Below are positions 34,678 to 49,910 of a stretch of 64,000 nt of DNA, in pieces; the stretch's first letter is position 1, and the number at the start of each line of letters is the position of its first letter. Position numbers and translations under genes: made by a program. Under the pieces are notes generated by a model. It had not been told where the DNA came from. It saw nothing but the letters and a program-made list of their open reading frames with translations, and did not search any database. This DNA is from Congeria kusceri (taxonomy: Eukaryota; Mollusca; Bivalvia; Myida; Dreissenidae). The stretch is from the NCBI GenBank assembly GCA_027627225.1, contig CM051038.1, positions 43,887,348 through 43,951,347 on the forward strand, given 5' to 3'.

Positions 34678-37600
34678 TTAAAACGCTTATAAACTATGTG
34701 TAGACTATTAATTTTCCCTGCTGTAATAATGCTCAATGACTGCCCCAATTATTTTGGCATGAATATAATTGCACTGTTCTGAGTTGTAAATAGTGTTGGA
34801 TGTGTTCATTACTCTGTAAAATAGTATACTATTGACAATAATTATAAGAATCATGAAATTCCAGAGACATCACCATGAATGAAATCAAAATCAAAATGTA
34901 AGTAAAAGCTGTGGTTTACTGACTTTTTAACAAAATATTACACAAATTAATGGCGTTAGTTCTGTTTGAAATTGAGAGGAATGAAAATGTAAAATTTTAC
35001 ATTTACGTTTTAAAAGGTACTCTATAGTTGACGATGTTGGTGCGTATAAATAACATGTTTATACGAATAAAACACGTGTATTTAACTTCAATATAATATC
35101 CAAAACAAATCAAAATGATGTGAAATATAGCACTGGGGTAACGATCAGTTAAGGCTTAGACGCTGAAGTAAATGCATTTGCTTTTGTTTGTTAATAAATG
35201 TCATCTCTAGTGTCAGACTTCATCGTTATTGTCAATAACAATTGTCTTGGTAAACTCTCCTTTTGTAGCGTTTGGTAATACTAATATATCACTGTAATAC
35301 GGTTTACTCTGATATGTATAGTTTTGTAACTAACAAGTAAATAAAACTCCCGTTGCATCGAAAGTTGTAACCAATATTTACATTAAGTAGCGATATGCAA
35401 AAGTCGATTGCCAACAATTCAAAGTAACAAACGTCAATTGAACGTGATTGTGAACGCAATAATATATACGGATTGACTATGTACCAAGAAATAATTAGCA
35501 CACCTACCTATTGTTGCTTTTAAAGAATGTATCATCACACCAAATGCGGAAAAAAACGCAGCACCAGACAAACACAATATTACACGACTTGCAATGTTGT
35601 TTTTTTTTAATATAAGGTGAATTTTTTGTATACATGTATCTGTTATTTTTGTCTTAAATATAACAGGTTTTTGTATGAATGTTGAGTCCATTTTTAGTCA
35701 CGAAGTTTTAAATATTGGCAACATGCCACATTAAAAGTAACGGCTTGTATCCGCCTTTATGCAATGTATGAAGGTCGCTGCATTTTAGTTATATTGGCAA
35801 CATGCCGCATGAAAAGTAACCGCTTGTAGCCGCATTTATGCAATGTGTGCAGGTCGTGGTATTTTAGTAGCGGTTTCATACATAAAATTTAGATTGTTGT
35901 GTCAAAACTTCAATTTTTCTAAATAATAAACATGTTTAAGAATCTTCTATTAGACTTTTATTGGACTGGATCGTGGACAAATATTTGCTAATGGTCACGG
36001 TCTAAATGGAACTCGATTACCTTTACTGTAAAGCAAAATGTTCACAAATAATGAACATGCATTAGCAAATAAATCACATCTAAGTGCAATGTGATTTATC
36101 AACAGTAGCATATAGAATATAAAAAATACCAGCAAATTAAATTTAAAAAAAAACTGAAAACAAGTCAGTCTACGAGATACTGTAACTAAGCAGTAAAGAA
36201 ACACTCACTGACAACATCATCATTTTCTTAAAGGCACACTACTGACATATCGCCTAAGCAAACTTTCTGTGCACCACGGCAAACACGAAGAAAAGTGATT
36301 TAGAATGTGGTCACCACTGTGTGACAATGAACGGTCTATGCAAATCATAAGGCTTTTCATTGTGACAGCACTGCAATAATGCGATATGGAAATAATGAAT
36401 GCGTTGGCGTAATCGCTTACTTGCAATGTAAGCACCTTTGGTATTTGCTGTCAAATATGAAGCTGCACAGATGCAACAAAGGCGTTGCTGATGACAAACG
36501 TCTTTCTTGGGACTAACCAGAAGCAGAGGTATCGATGCTTAAATTCAATTACGTCTCTTTGTTTGGTGATAAATGTCATTTTGTATCCTTTGTATCTGTC
36601 AATAACGGTTGTTTTTAAGTTAAAGTTTTACCATCTTATGTTGTTATTATATTAATTAATCATGCTGACAAAGTACTGAATGTGACTTTTGTATGGACAA
36701 AACATGTCGCCAATTAACGTATCTGAAACGTTATACCCTATATATCATAAAAAACCAATATGGACATGTATTCATTTCTCCACATTCAGAACTTCAAACA
36801 TACATGTTATTCTGCCTACTACACTTTTAAATAGGCATTTCCATTTAATTGTAATAATTAACTTTAGCAGCAGCAGCAGTAGTAATTGGTGGTGGTATGT
36901 TGGTGTCGGCTAGTTTAGTATGGTTTCATTATTATATTGTTGTTGTCGTATGTGTATTATAGTAGGAATACCGGACGCATTACTCTAACAGCAGATGTGG
37001 TTGTTTGTGCTACCTTATCAGTTAAAAAGTGTTGCCGTAATTGTAGGAGTTTTATTTGTCTAAAACATTTAAGAATGTGAGATCGCCATTTATTATTTGA
37101 TTGTCCTATGTTACGACCGCTATTATTTCAGCGTATTAATATGATAAAAAGTCGACATTATTCCTAAGGGACAAAACGCTTAGGAGAGGGTTTTGTTGAC
37201 ACTAAGGATCAGACGAAGCAACAATTAACCGCTAAAACATTTGGAAATGGTTCGTGTGCGGATCAACATGATGCTCATTGTTTATTGTTCTCGGCTTCAA
37301 TTATTGTATGTTGCGGGTATGCATCTCTGGTCAGAACATTTTATGTTGCCTGAAAGACATTGCGCGGTTTATCAAAAGTAAATGAATGGAACTGAACGAC
37401 AGTTCGCATCTTGAAATACTCATTTTTCGTGCATGGAATTAATACTTATGGAATTAAAGGCAAATAAGAAATAACAACCTTATTTAGTGAGTTAAGTTTA
37501 TATATTTGTCGAAAATACGCTCAGTAAGAAGAGCCTTTATTACAACAATTCTACTTCTTCACGAATACATGTTTTCAATAACATATATGTTGCTACTAGC

Positions 37601-40600
37601 AAAACATTAACATTTCCTGGCAAAACATTGTAGCTGATAATATTACTTTAAAGATACGACGTAATAATTATAATGCTTCCATTCCATTTATAGGGCCATG
37701 TCTATCAAGTTTTGTTCACTAGTAAGATGAGTCTATTCTCGTTAACAAATGTAAACTTGTAAGAAAAGTGTTTACTTCAACCGTTATGCTATATAATAAC
37801 TAACAAATATCTAATGAACGTATTTTATTATTTGAATTACAATGCCTTGGGTTACATTATTTCCGTTGAAGTCTATGATGCTGTAATAGAGCAATAACTT
37901 TGAGACAAGACATCCAGACTGTGCGCAACAAAAACGATATCAAAATGTGATAACGCAATTAATGACCGAACTATATTCTGCACATTCTGGGCCAAGAAAG
38001 TCGGTAACAGTCTTATTAACTATTTAAAGACGTTATAAGACGTGCAGAAAAAAAGTCCTCTACGGCTAATCGTGAATCTGGTAACCGTATGAAATATGTA
38101 TTGCCGATGTTTTAGGTGATATCCGACAAAGAAGAAATGTTTTTTCCGCATTGGACACCCTTGGTGACTTGCTTTAGCTACATAAAGGTCGTATGGCTTC
38201 AGATGACGAAACATCGATACTTGTAGTATAATTACTTCTTTATATGTCACATCAATTGCCTGTCGGGCGTATGCATTGCTGTATATCACGTCCCCGGATT
38301 ACAATACGCGAAATACATTGATTATACTAAGAAACTTTTCATGAGGAAAATACAATTAAGAATTTCAATTTTAAAGTTTGTGTTCAAGTCTTTTGAATGA
38401 TAAACTATGTTCGTAACAGATCAGGATTGCTTGAAATAACGTATACATACACACGTACAATTGATACGAGTGCAATTGACAAATAAACAATGTATTTATT
38501 TCTATAGGCCTTAAAATAGTTTGCACGTGATAAGCAATCTGCTTTAAAATTAAACGAACTTCCAACAGACCAAACATCATCAATTTGTGTAATACATTTG
38601 TTTGAACACTGTTACATCACTAGTTAGATACATTTCGATATTGATTGCGATTGTCCATGGTGTATTATTTTATACTGTTATAAACAAAAGAAAATACAAA
38701 ACAAACCAATCACTCATGTTTTATGTCAAAATATGAAACACAGTGCATATACGTTTGGTGACACTCTGTAAGTGCAAGTATCTTACGTACGAGCTATCTG
38801 CTATATTGCAGGACTAAATACATATGCCATAGCTTATATAAGCACCATTCCTTCGACACTCTTAAGTGCATGAAATGTATACAACAAATGACTCGTTAAG
38901 CTGGTTACCATATGCAACTACTCTTAGGCTAGCTTTTTATCCAGTCTTTGCACTCAAATATCAGGGAACTGACTTATTAAACATCGTAGGGCATATTTAC
39001 ATTATGATTCAATTTTCGAAGAAGCACAAATGCTATGCACCAACATCTATGATTACTTTATTTTAGTAATTATGTTCATTTTATTGGTATCTTTCACATG
39101 TCCTTCATTTCAGGAACATACTGATAATAAATGTATTTTTTTAAGCTACAAAATTCAGTCGTAACTTACACTTATCGTAAGATCTTTAATAAGACAGGGC
39201 CCAGTTGATTAACTGTTAACCTTGTTTCAAGGTAAGTGGTTAACCATGTCAAGCGTTTGTGAGTCTCAATGCATTATTAAAATATGGGAAGAAGTTTAAA
39301 ATTTAAGGGAACAAATCCTGGTAGGTCTTTTATTAGTAGTTTCCGTAGGAGTTTCATCATTCCTATTTTTAGTTGCGTTGAACGATGGAACTGTCGTGTA
39401 TAATAGTCTTCAACAGACCGTTTCCAACGGCAGAATTTGGTTAGTTTGTGTTTATAAAACACATACGTCAGGTGAGATTTAATATATGGAATGTGTTTCC
39501 GATTTTGTTGAAAAATGTCCCTAGTGGGATTATCTTAATATCTTGAAATGTAAATAATTTAAATGATCGTTACATCGAGTTAACAGGCTTTCATTCAACG
39601 TGTTTAGTTGAATCCCTTGTTGTTTGCAGTAATGGATTCAGTAACCGTTTGCTGGCAGAACTCATCCACAACAATTTCAATGTTAAAAGTTGCATATTTA
39701 AGGTTTTTGCACTCCCTTATGTTGATGTCTCTCGTCACGTCAAATGAAATCATAAACGGATACGTGTTGTTATTGGTCGTTTTAAATCTTGACAAATAAT
39801 CATTGTTTGACATATATTTTTGTTCTTCTGGATATTGTTTGGTTTTATAATTTTCTTCGCTTTTGAAAGAATTTGACAAATTCATTAACAAAAATGACAG
39901 GCTGATGCTAGAAAACTACCAGTTCTTCACAATGATAGGTTAACAATCCCCAATATTCCGTTCCAACTTTAGTTCATTATTAAGCCGTGATTGCATTTGA
40001 ATTTATCGTATTTAGTGTTTGGATTTTTTAAAGGGACCTGTTCATTGATTGGCAAGTTGACAGTTTTCAAATTGTTTTTTCATAGATCACAAAAAGACAA
40101 ATACATAATGTAAAACCAAATACTATAACGGTTTGCTCTATGTAAATTTACCACCACTGATCCTACATAGAATGTATATTTACCCCCAGACATTCTAGAG
40201 AGAGCGTACATTTACTCCTAACATTCAATGGCATATTTTAAAAAAGTCAAGTCCCTTCGAGCTTTCGGCACTGGAATAGTGTGACAGTCAATCAACACGG
40301 GGCAGTCCAGTTTTAAATGCATGCAAAAATGTTCGATATGATAAACAATGTGCTTGAAAAGCTGTTATTAACTGTGTTCCCTAATCAAAGATATATACAG
40401 GTGATCATTGCACATCGATATGTCCTCACTTGCAATCCTTACATTCAGAAAGAAACATGCTGTTATCATTTAAGGTATGTAACTATCTTAGTATATGGCA
40501 TTCATGATTAGAATTATCGCGGAAAGGTGAAGATAAACAGAGTATGCTTTATTTTAAAAAATTCAATCAGTTTATTATTTAGATTTGGAACATTGTTAAA

Positions 40601-41057
40601 TGGTTCATGTCATAATGTTAAAAATATTCTATGTAATTAATTGCAGTATGAAAAAATATTGTGTTAGTTTGTAATTCTGTAAGAATGCTTCTTCTTAATT
40701 AATCGACTCAATACTTTCTGCATCTTTTAGATCGTCCTGTTCTGAAAATGTTGATGCTAAAACAAACAATTTTCACTGCCAAAAAATGGTTTTAAATAGT
40801 TCCGTATATTTAAGTCTTCCATGACAATTGTTTGTAAACGCGGAAACTCATTTGTCCCAGCATTTGTCCCAGCGACAAAACAGACTACAAACACCATATC
40901 GATGGTTGAAAACCAGAAAATGCCAACTGTTATTGAAATCAATAGCAGCTGGTTTCCAACCCTCGATATATCACAATCAGTTACTCTTTTGGGAGAATGG
41001 CACAAATTGCCAGAACGCATGTATTATGTTTTCACAAGCTGTTGCCGAGCAATGTTC

Positions 41058-41227
41058 GATTCACGTGTTGAGTGTAGGCACGTGTCTAACGGATTCACGT
41101 GTTAAGTGTAGGCACATGTCTAATTGATTCACGTGTTAAGTGTAGGCACGTGTCTAATGGATTCACGTGTTAGGTGTAGACACGTGTCTGATGTATTCAC
41201 GTGTTAAGTGTAGGCACGTGTCTAAAG
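41058..41227 (+). repeat. E-box minisatellite, 5 x 34 bp (copy B)
   Basis: Five units start at 41,058, 41,092, 41,126, 41,160 and 41,194. Nine CACGTG hexamers fall on a 17-bp grid in 170 bp; only the second site of unit 2 is altered (CACATG). CACGTG is the canonical site of bHLH factors such as MYC/MAX, USF and CLOCK/BMAL (general knowledge). No gene that it could regulate is visible nearby. Confidence 0.95.
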
Positions 41228-41946
41228 GATTCAGGCTCACGTTGTTTCCATTATAGTGACATGTTGACGGTATATGCCATAAATGGAGACAAATATATAA
41301 ACAAGACATATTCCCATTTTTCTCGTATATATTTTCCAGTAACAAGAATATATTGGTGGAATCTTTAAGAAAAAAAATTTACACAAAGCAAAAATATGTT
41401 TGGGATACACGGTTACAGCTTGATTCGAACGCACGCCTGCAAAAATCGCAGGCTTCAATGTAAATTTCCTATGCTACCCACCATTGATCAATGTTGCGCA
41501 TGCGCGAAACAGTACTTCGTGTACATTGCATTCATATCGATTTTACTACTACGACTGCTTATTTTCCGCGCCCACGAAAATGTCACCGATGACCACTGTT
41601 TATATATTACAATTGTGTATATTTGTCAAATTTTTATAGACACAGGGCCATCGTATTGAACAATGCTGTAATAAAAATTCGCTGTAAATGAACTTCATGT
41701 TGCAGATGTTACCGTCTATTTTCCGTCGATACAACCCTTTAATGCATTGCGTTGTTCAAGTGCCGAATGTGACTTTATATTGAAAACAGCATGCCAATAA
41801 TTAACGTATCTGAACTGTTATACCACACATGTCTTTGAAGGCAAACATGAGCGTGACCTTCGCTGCAGTCACGACTTCACATACAATGGACTTGTTATTC
41901 TTCAAATTGTGCTATTAAATAGCACAGAAGAGAATAACAATAAATG

Positions 41947-41977
<31 letters not shown>

Positions 41978-41996
41978 CTTGTTCTTGTTGTTGATA
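41947..41996 (+). repeat. GTT microsatellite in copy B
   Basis: About twelve nearly pure GTT triplets are broken by two CTT triplets. The A counterpart (9,640-9,670) has only scattered gtt/att triplets. A similar short TGT run stands at 7,674-7,691. Confidence 0.9.
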
Positions 41997-44225
41997 TCCG
42001 AGTATTGCTTTTATTTTTTTTGCTGCTGTGCTTGCTATTGTTTAGCAAAAGTAGCAGTTTTAATCACAGGAATTCTAGAAACATTAACACACGGAGCTGT
42101 GTGTCGCTGTTTTATCAGTTAAAGACACAATTTGAGAATGGTTATTTGTCTGAAACAGTAAAGAATTCGATCTCGCCACTAATGTTTGCACGACCTATGC
42201 AACGGCCTTTATTATTTCAAACTATCAACATGATAAAGAATCGACATTATTCCTCTGGGACAAAACACTTTGGAGAGGTTGTATTGCCACTTAGGACCAG
42301 AAGAAGCGGCAATTAATCTCTCAAACATTTGCAATGGATCGTTTGTTGTTCTACATCATGCACATCTTTCATTGGTCTCTGCTGTTGCGGGTGTGCGTCT
42401 TTGGTCAGAACATTTGTATGTGTCCTCAAAGGCCATGCCCGTTTTGTCAGAGGAATGTACGTAAATATAACTGAACGACAGTTTGCATCTTAAAACATGC
42501 ATTGTTCGCATAGGAAAAGTATACTAATAGCATACAAATTTGAAATATCGGCTTCATTTAGAGACGGCAATGAATATCGAAGACGAATATATGATAAAAA
42601 AAGTAGAACCTTTATTACAACAATACGGCTTATTTTAGTATACATGTCTTTAAAATAATATCCTGTTGCTAGGCGTTAATAAAGACTCGTACACTTGTCA
42701 ACTTAATATACAGTAGACGATTTCTTCGGCAAAATTTTATCAGATAATTTAATCTTATGCACCGACAAAAGTTATAACAGAGCAAATAAATGAAAATTGT
42801 TGTATTTTCTTTATTTTTAAGAATTTCGGCTTGAAATGTCAGCTATGATTATTTGAGTTATTCATGCATGTGTTCATACCAAAATATTGGAAACGTTACG
42901 AAATAATTTCGTGTTTACAATGGCGCAGCTGAAATTCTTATTAATAAAGAAAATACAACAATTTCCATTTTTGATGCGTAATAACTTGTGTTGAGTGTAG
43001 ATACACCGGATACACCGCATTAATTGAACTTCAAAATGTAAACAATATCTGAAGCGAAGAAGTTTTCTGTTGTGTTCATGTCGTTTGAAGATGTCTACAG
43101 TCTACGTTACTCTCGGAAACCCACTTTCAATATTGTACTACACACACATTAAACGTCAGTTCCCAAGAAACGCACGATCCCGGTGAAAGGCTGGGCAGTG
43201 CTGAGGCGCTGACTTCCGGTTTGAATAATTCCCGAACATGTGTGTACCAGTGTGATGTAGTTAGCAATGACGTCATGTTTTGCAGGTCGCCATCTTGTTG
43301 AAATTGTTGCATGCCAACGATTTTGCTCCATCCAGGATTTTCCAGTAGATTAACTCCAGAAAAATAATCTTAACTAGAAACACTAAAAGTGCATCTAGTT
43401 CTATACAAAAAAACTCAAAGATATACTAAGACAACAGCTAACATTTTATTGTTGTGGCTCACTAAACACAATCATCATTTACAAGCATATACAAAAACAA
43501 CGACATTTACTAGTATATAACATTACTGGAAATTTGCAAATCAATCAAACTAAACTCATCTTATCTACATTCGTTTACACGAATGAAATACAGAGTTCGT
43601 CTTGTGCTTTCATTAAAAATGTTACTTTTTCGAAAAATATCTTAGTTTTAAAGATAAAAATCATGTTGGTTTTTAGTGTAGATAGCTAAAATGTAATACT
43701 TAAACAAACTAAACATAATTACTGCCCAAATTATTCGACAGATATAACGAAAACGTTTAAAATACTTCAAACATGTGAGGAAACAGTATTTATCTGGCTT
43801 TTTATATTACAGAATAAGTCCAATTGTTAATTAAGGTGTTGAAACAATATTGAAGACAAGCAGCGGTCACGCGGATTTGTTCGCGCTTTGATTGTCACAT
43901 GTCAATATCATTTTGGAACAACCGAGAAAATCATAACTGCGAGTGACATAATATCGACGGGAGGGAAGGGGAACTTTGGTCAGTTTGGTCAATAGGCGCC
44001 TGTCAATGACTTGAATCATTTGGTTTGTTGATGCTTGTCACTCGTACATTTTTATTGTATCAATATATACCTAGCAAATAGCTAAATGTATGCTCTTTAT
44101 ATGACATATGTTTAAAAAACGTGCATTTAATATTTTCAAAATATTCGGAGTGCTAAAACGTTTTTTATTTAGAAAAATGTTTTGGTCATGTTTACATGTT
44201 TGCACCGTGTAAGCTATGACCGATA

Positions 44226-44374
44226 TTCAATCATCATCACCTTATCATCATAATCATCATCATCATCATCATTATCATCATTATCATCATTATCATCATC
44301 ATCATTATCATCTTATCAAAATCATCCTCATCGTCACAATCATCATCATCATCATCAGCAGCAGCAGCAGCAGC
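44226..44374 (+). repeat. ATC/CAT-rich microsatellite, copy B
   Basis: This is the homologue of 13,663-13,976, with the same left flank ('gctatgaccgatattcaatc'). It is only about 150 bp long and ends in a cag run, showing rapid length change since the duplication. Confidence 0.95.
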
Positions 44375-47300
44375 ATATTCACGCTTAGAAATCAATCTTA
44401 GTAGAAACAATACAAATGTAAATAAAAATTAAATGAAACATAATTTTTTTTCCTCAAGGAAACGCTATTTAGGTACCAGAAACAGATTTAAACAAAGTTA
44501 CGCTTTATACACTCAATGCCATAGGATCAGAGATAGTTGTGTAAGTTAGTGTTTCTTATTAAATTGCTATACTTCAATTTTTCAACACATCCCTTTACAG
44601 CCCAAGTGTCCCTGAAATACTTCCCCCATAAGATCTGCTTCTTCCGGTGTTTTATTGAGTGTAAACAACGCGATAGACACCTCATTTGCCTCTCGACAAT
44701 AGTCTAAATGACCACTCAATTCTGGCCAATTGATATTTACGGCCTCCCATTACCTCTGAATTTGGATTTATTATAGCAGACAGCGAGCTGGTGTACATCA
44801 ATTGACGAACTTCCCTGGTAATATAAATTTAATTGTACGGGAATATTTATCTTGTCATTTCTATGGATGTTTGTTAAATCAGTATCCGGTTGACTTTTTA
44901 TGTATTCAAGTCACATTATTAAAGCTATGATTCACATTATTTAAGCTATATATGAATAGGTATCATCAACTTTCCATGGATTCCTGCTAGCACAAATGAG
45001 ACAATGTAATGTGTTCAATGTGTGGTTAAAAAAGGTTTAGGTTGGATTTAGAAATTTTGGATAAGTGTACACAAGTCAATACGAATGCAAAAGATATCTA
45101 TAGCGGAAGATTCTGGACCAGTTCGTTCTTTCTCTGTCAACGAAATGTACCTGTACCTATTTCAGACTTTTCACAAAACATACGGTAATTGTTTTCCCAC
45201 TATATGTACACATAAACAGTATCATCATAAAAATATAAATGAATTATTTCATGGACTTAATCAAATTGACCGTTTTAATTTTGACACCAATAGAAAAGTA
45301 ACCGTATTTATTAAGCGGCTGTTTCAAATATGACCGAAAACCTTTTATAGACCTCTGCATTTTTTTTCACTAATATTTTAAGTCTCCTCCGAAATTATTG
45401 CAAAAGGATTTATGTACAATCATAAAATTGATCAGCTCAGCACAAGTTTCACCACGTGCTCTTTTGTGTAGATTGGCAGTACATAAGGAGATAACAGCGT
45501 GAAACTATTGGCTACAAGTATAAATCAATTTGAATATGATTAACGTTTGTGGAAAGGTTAATTACAATTTATGTTATGTCGTATGTTAATTGTTTATATT
45601 AACTTTGGAAAAATATCAATGACAGCATTTGTTCTCGTTGACAGTTATTGACAAGGGCTTTCCAAGGCAAACGCTCGTGCGTATACACTTGGATGAACAT
45701 TTAAAAGTTGAAAATTTTGAAACTTCCATACATATTTAAAATAAATTATGCCTCAACTGGGTAAGGTCATTACAGAACAATATGCATATATGCACATGTC
45801 AAAAAGATAAAAACAATGTTTTACTGTAAACGTTCGTGTTAGAAAGGAGACACCTTGCTAGAAGTTGACATTATTTGGGTAACGTATTTCAAGCTATCAA
45901 CCTATATATTACAACCAAGGTCGTATGGCTATGGCCTCTAAAGTAAATATTCGCCATTCTAGAAAGAAAAAAAAATCTGGGGAGCATATCCCCCGCACCC
46001 ATCGCACAGCAAACGTGCGTGTCGCAGATTTAGTATTAGGCACGCCCCTGATCGTTCAAAAGTAGACACATATCAGGAACTTGTTACTTGGTATCGTTTT
46101 GTCATCGCGACTGTTTTCTTTGAATTTCCTTTCCGTCTTCATATGAAATTCGCGTTGTTTTGACGTTTTGTTAAGCAACAATATCCCCAACCGACAGCCG
46201 CCTAGTCGATGTCAGATGTATTTGATATTACTAAACCATTATGAAAGATTGCTACTGACAGCGTTTGCCGATACTAGACACTGTTGGGAATTGACGGCAG
46301 CGTTCGGTCTCTGGTTATATAAATCGAACAATAACCATTTTTGACATTGATTTCGGATTTTGTACCTAGATTGCGCAAAATTAAACAGTAAATGCGAAGT
46401 AAATATACTCTACTGTGCGAAAGTTATTGGTGCAGAGAGAAAAGCTACTTTCTGAGCTAAATGGGTTTACATTATTCAAATTATAAAAACATAGAAACAA
46501 CAAGTGTTGCCCAAAGCGACAATTTATTCATTAACATGGGTTATGGGTCGTAAAATTAGAATTACAAAATTTAATATCAGCTCATTTTCATTTACAATTA
46601 GTTTACTTATTATCTATCTGCATAGCATGAATGGTGATGTGTCGGTATTAAGTAACAGTGGCATATGAAAGAAATAAAAACAAGTAAATTATTGCATTAT
46701 ATTCATTTTTTATAAATCCTCCTTATTTTCTTTAGTCAACTTGCGAATTTGTTTATAGGTTCATAAACAAAGTGAGATGTATAACAATCAGAAACGGAAC
46801 TTCATTTGATATAAGTCGTATCTATAGTAAAATTTATTATCAATGAGGGAAAGAGCATAGTCAAATTAAGGCAATGTTATACACTTCGCTAAATAAAGCT
46901 ATAAACCATATAACGAAGATTATATTTGTTATGCAACATAATGAAGGCGAATTCAATTTATGGATTGTTGCAATATTTATTAAGATATGTGTGAGAATTA
47001 TTTGCTTAGAAAATGTGTAGTATATCCTAGAAAAGATTACATCGTAATGTGTACAAAAATGAAAACCCTATTAACATATGTAGACACGTGCTTGTTTTAT
47101 TTCTTCAATAGAAGAAAAACACTGTATGTTAAAGATAGCTCAGAATGGTTGTTTATGTATGCATAATACAAGAATAACATAAAGCAGAACTGTACAATAC
47201 TGTGTTCATTATATTGTTATGTACTAATACAGTACAGAGTATTTATTAAATGAAATTATTATGCAACACACAGTGTATAAATGGTAAAATACTATATATG

Positions 47301-47952
47301 AGTACGTAAGATGGCCTTACGGTAATAAAATAACTGTCATAAGAAATAACTGTCATCAGAAGACGTTTTCAACACAATTTCGTAACGCATATATATGTAT
47401 AACATTTTGTTAATACTTAAATTTAACAGTTTCGTTATAACTATCGAAAACGTAAATTAAATATTTAAAACACCACAACATTTTAGGTCCAAATAGAACG
47501 GTAACTTAAGATTGCTTTTACCTAATTAAACAACACCGTTGCCTAAATGGAATTGCTGTTTTAAGAAAAATAATAATGTCAACCATCATGCTCATATTGC
47601 AAACTTGATTAATCAAAGGAATTCGATCACGCCATTATATGGTGTTGCCCAAGAAAAGTTGACATCTTGGAAATTTATTGCAGAAATACAAGCTTTCCGC
47701 ACCTGCATTGAATCTAAGGATGTGAAAGTTAATAAATTGTAAATAACCGTTTTTTTACGAAAATAGAAACGGTGACAATTTTCGAATTCCAAAAAGATAA
47801 TTGCATGGAACTGGCATCGCAAAAAATTCATAAATCGTGGCTGCAATAAAATGACAAATGACTTTATTTGACATTGAAAATTAATAAATCAACTAATTAT
47901 TTTATTTCGTCCAAAATAAAATTTATTATTACATCAATATGCACCATATGTG

Positions 47953-48590
47953 TAGCTCGGACACATTAACCTGACCATCAAGACCTTATTATTATTAGAA
48001 TAATTACGCTCTCGAAATATTTTTACTCGTTTTTGACCGCGCACGTTTTTCACGTTTTGTTGATGTTATGACTGTTTTTTCAGGGAATACTTTTAAATCG
48101 ATTTAACTGGACCGTAAAGTAATTAATTTATCCTAATGTATTTGTAATATACTAATAGAAAAAAAATAACTGGACATGTTTTAAATGCGCATTTTGTATA
48201 TCTTGTAAGATATTAATATAGATGAATTTGGTATCAAAATTTAGGTTATAAATTGAACTCATCAATAATTATAATGCCCCTAAAAATTGATCAACAGTTA
48301 AAAAATAAACGGTGTTGTTAAATCTTCGAAAACATCAAACTCAAGTATAGTGGTCGTCTTTGCAACTTTTAAAATCACTTATGTTTCGTTTGAATGACGT
48401 TAACGTTTTAATGTAGGTCAATTTGAAAGGGCATTAACATTATTGATTACTTCAGTGTATATCCTAAATTTTGATACCAAATTCATCCATGTTTAAATCT
48501 AACAACACATTAAAACACGCAATTAAAGCATGTCCAGTTTCTTTTTTTCCATCAGTATATATTGCTGCATAAAGGTTAGTGTCCGAGCTA
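47953..48590. mobile_element. Fold-back element, copy B
   Basis: This is the homologue of 18,371-18,998, with both internal arms kept ('ctggacatgtttt' and 'gcatgtccagtttc'). The right TIR has lost 11 bases between two GTGT strings (it reads 'gttagtgtccgagcta'), so the terminal match is damaged here. It was already present before the A/B duplication. Confidence 0.75.
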
Positions 48591-49269
48591 TACTTAATGC
48601 AATTATCTTATCTCGTTCCCCATGGAAGGGAAACAACTATATATACGAGGATAATCAAATGAAACGCAGGTATCGAGTCTCCACACATAGACAGAACTGG
48701 CTCCGGGCATAGTTCGTATCATATCATTTATTTCAAAATGCATTGATGGTTGTTTTAGGTTTCAGATTCTTTCTGCAAGAAATGAACTAAAATTCTTAAT
48801 TAAACACCCATCTTCTTTCGGATTAAGGTCATTATATCAAATGACTTCCTATTACTAGTGAAACAAATCTGTCACCAAAAAATAACATGCCCATTTATAT
48901 ATTTATTAGCGAAGTAATCATTGTTTTAAACTACACTGGTTAATCAAGTACAATTAATCAAATTGAAATTAATTGTGATGACTAATACTTGATATCAGTT
49001 ATGTTGTCTAGAATATTTAATCCGTGTGTGTAAAAGAATATTAAAACTAATGTGTTTACTAAAACTGGTATACGTAAATACTGTCTAAACAATTTGAATT
49101 TAAAAAAAGAGTAACACAAAAGCCGAAGATCATTACTAAACTATCAACACTAATAAGATTGTCATGTTTTATGTCTTATGACATCATTGTATTTTTTTTT
49201 TCCATTCTGTTATGTCTGGATCTGTATAGAATCTTATATATTCTACATTGTAAACAAGAATTCCTTAAA

Positions 49270-49910
49270 GCCACAATCTCACTGTGCCCGTTTGACACCC
49301 CCTGGTGAGTGATCCGCGGGAAACCCTGTCGAACTGGGAGAACAACCCTGGCGGCACCGTAAAAGTCTTAGACGATACGGGATGATCCGGGATGAACCCT
49401 GGTGATTCGACTAGCGCTGAATGTTTTATAATGTTTAATATAAGCTGGAGTCACCGGGAGTCATCGAGAAAGACATAAATAACCGGCACAATCCTTATAT
49501 TCACGGGGCAGTGCCGGTACCGGGTTTCTGACCTCCTCTCCGTGATAAACCGTAGCGTTCTGGTGTGATGTGGATGCGACACCGGCGTGCCACCCGCGCC
49601 CAACCGTGGTATGACGGCGATCGTCGGGACACGACCGGTGTTACCTAAGTTCACACTGGGATTAACAGGGAACCACATCGTCATGCATCGTATTTACTGA
49701 GTAATAAAATTGGAATAAAGCCAGATTCTCCGGGGTCAAACTAGATAGTTAAAACCGGTAAAACATCAGGGCACCGTCGGTAATGTGACAGTGCAATTCA
49801 TGTTTTTAAGGAAAAAGGTCCAGGTTTATCCAGGTTACAGGCGTTTCGTCACCGAGCTGTACCGGGACCAACACCGTTACAGTGGGCTGATGATCAGTAA
49901 CTAAATAATT
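49270..49910. repeat. GC-rich CCGG-dense block, copy B
   Basis: This is the homologue of 21,830-22,275, extended on the right by a further CCGG-bearing stretch (49,690-49,910) that A lacks. The edges are 'tctcactgtgcccg' and 'cgttacagtgggc', a possible short inverted terminus around CACTGT. B may be the more complete copy and A a deleted one. Confidence 0.55.

Noticed and set aside
41909..42316. 135-codon frame with a valine-rich start
   Set aside because: Its start is the GTT microsatellite, and in A the same region reads differently and is shorter.
49451..49684. 77-codon minus-strand frame in the GC-rich block
   Set aside because: High GC lowers stop frequency, and the A copy of the block does not keep the frame.
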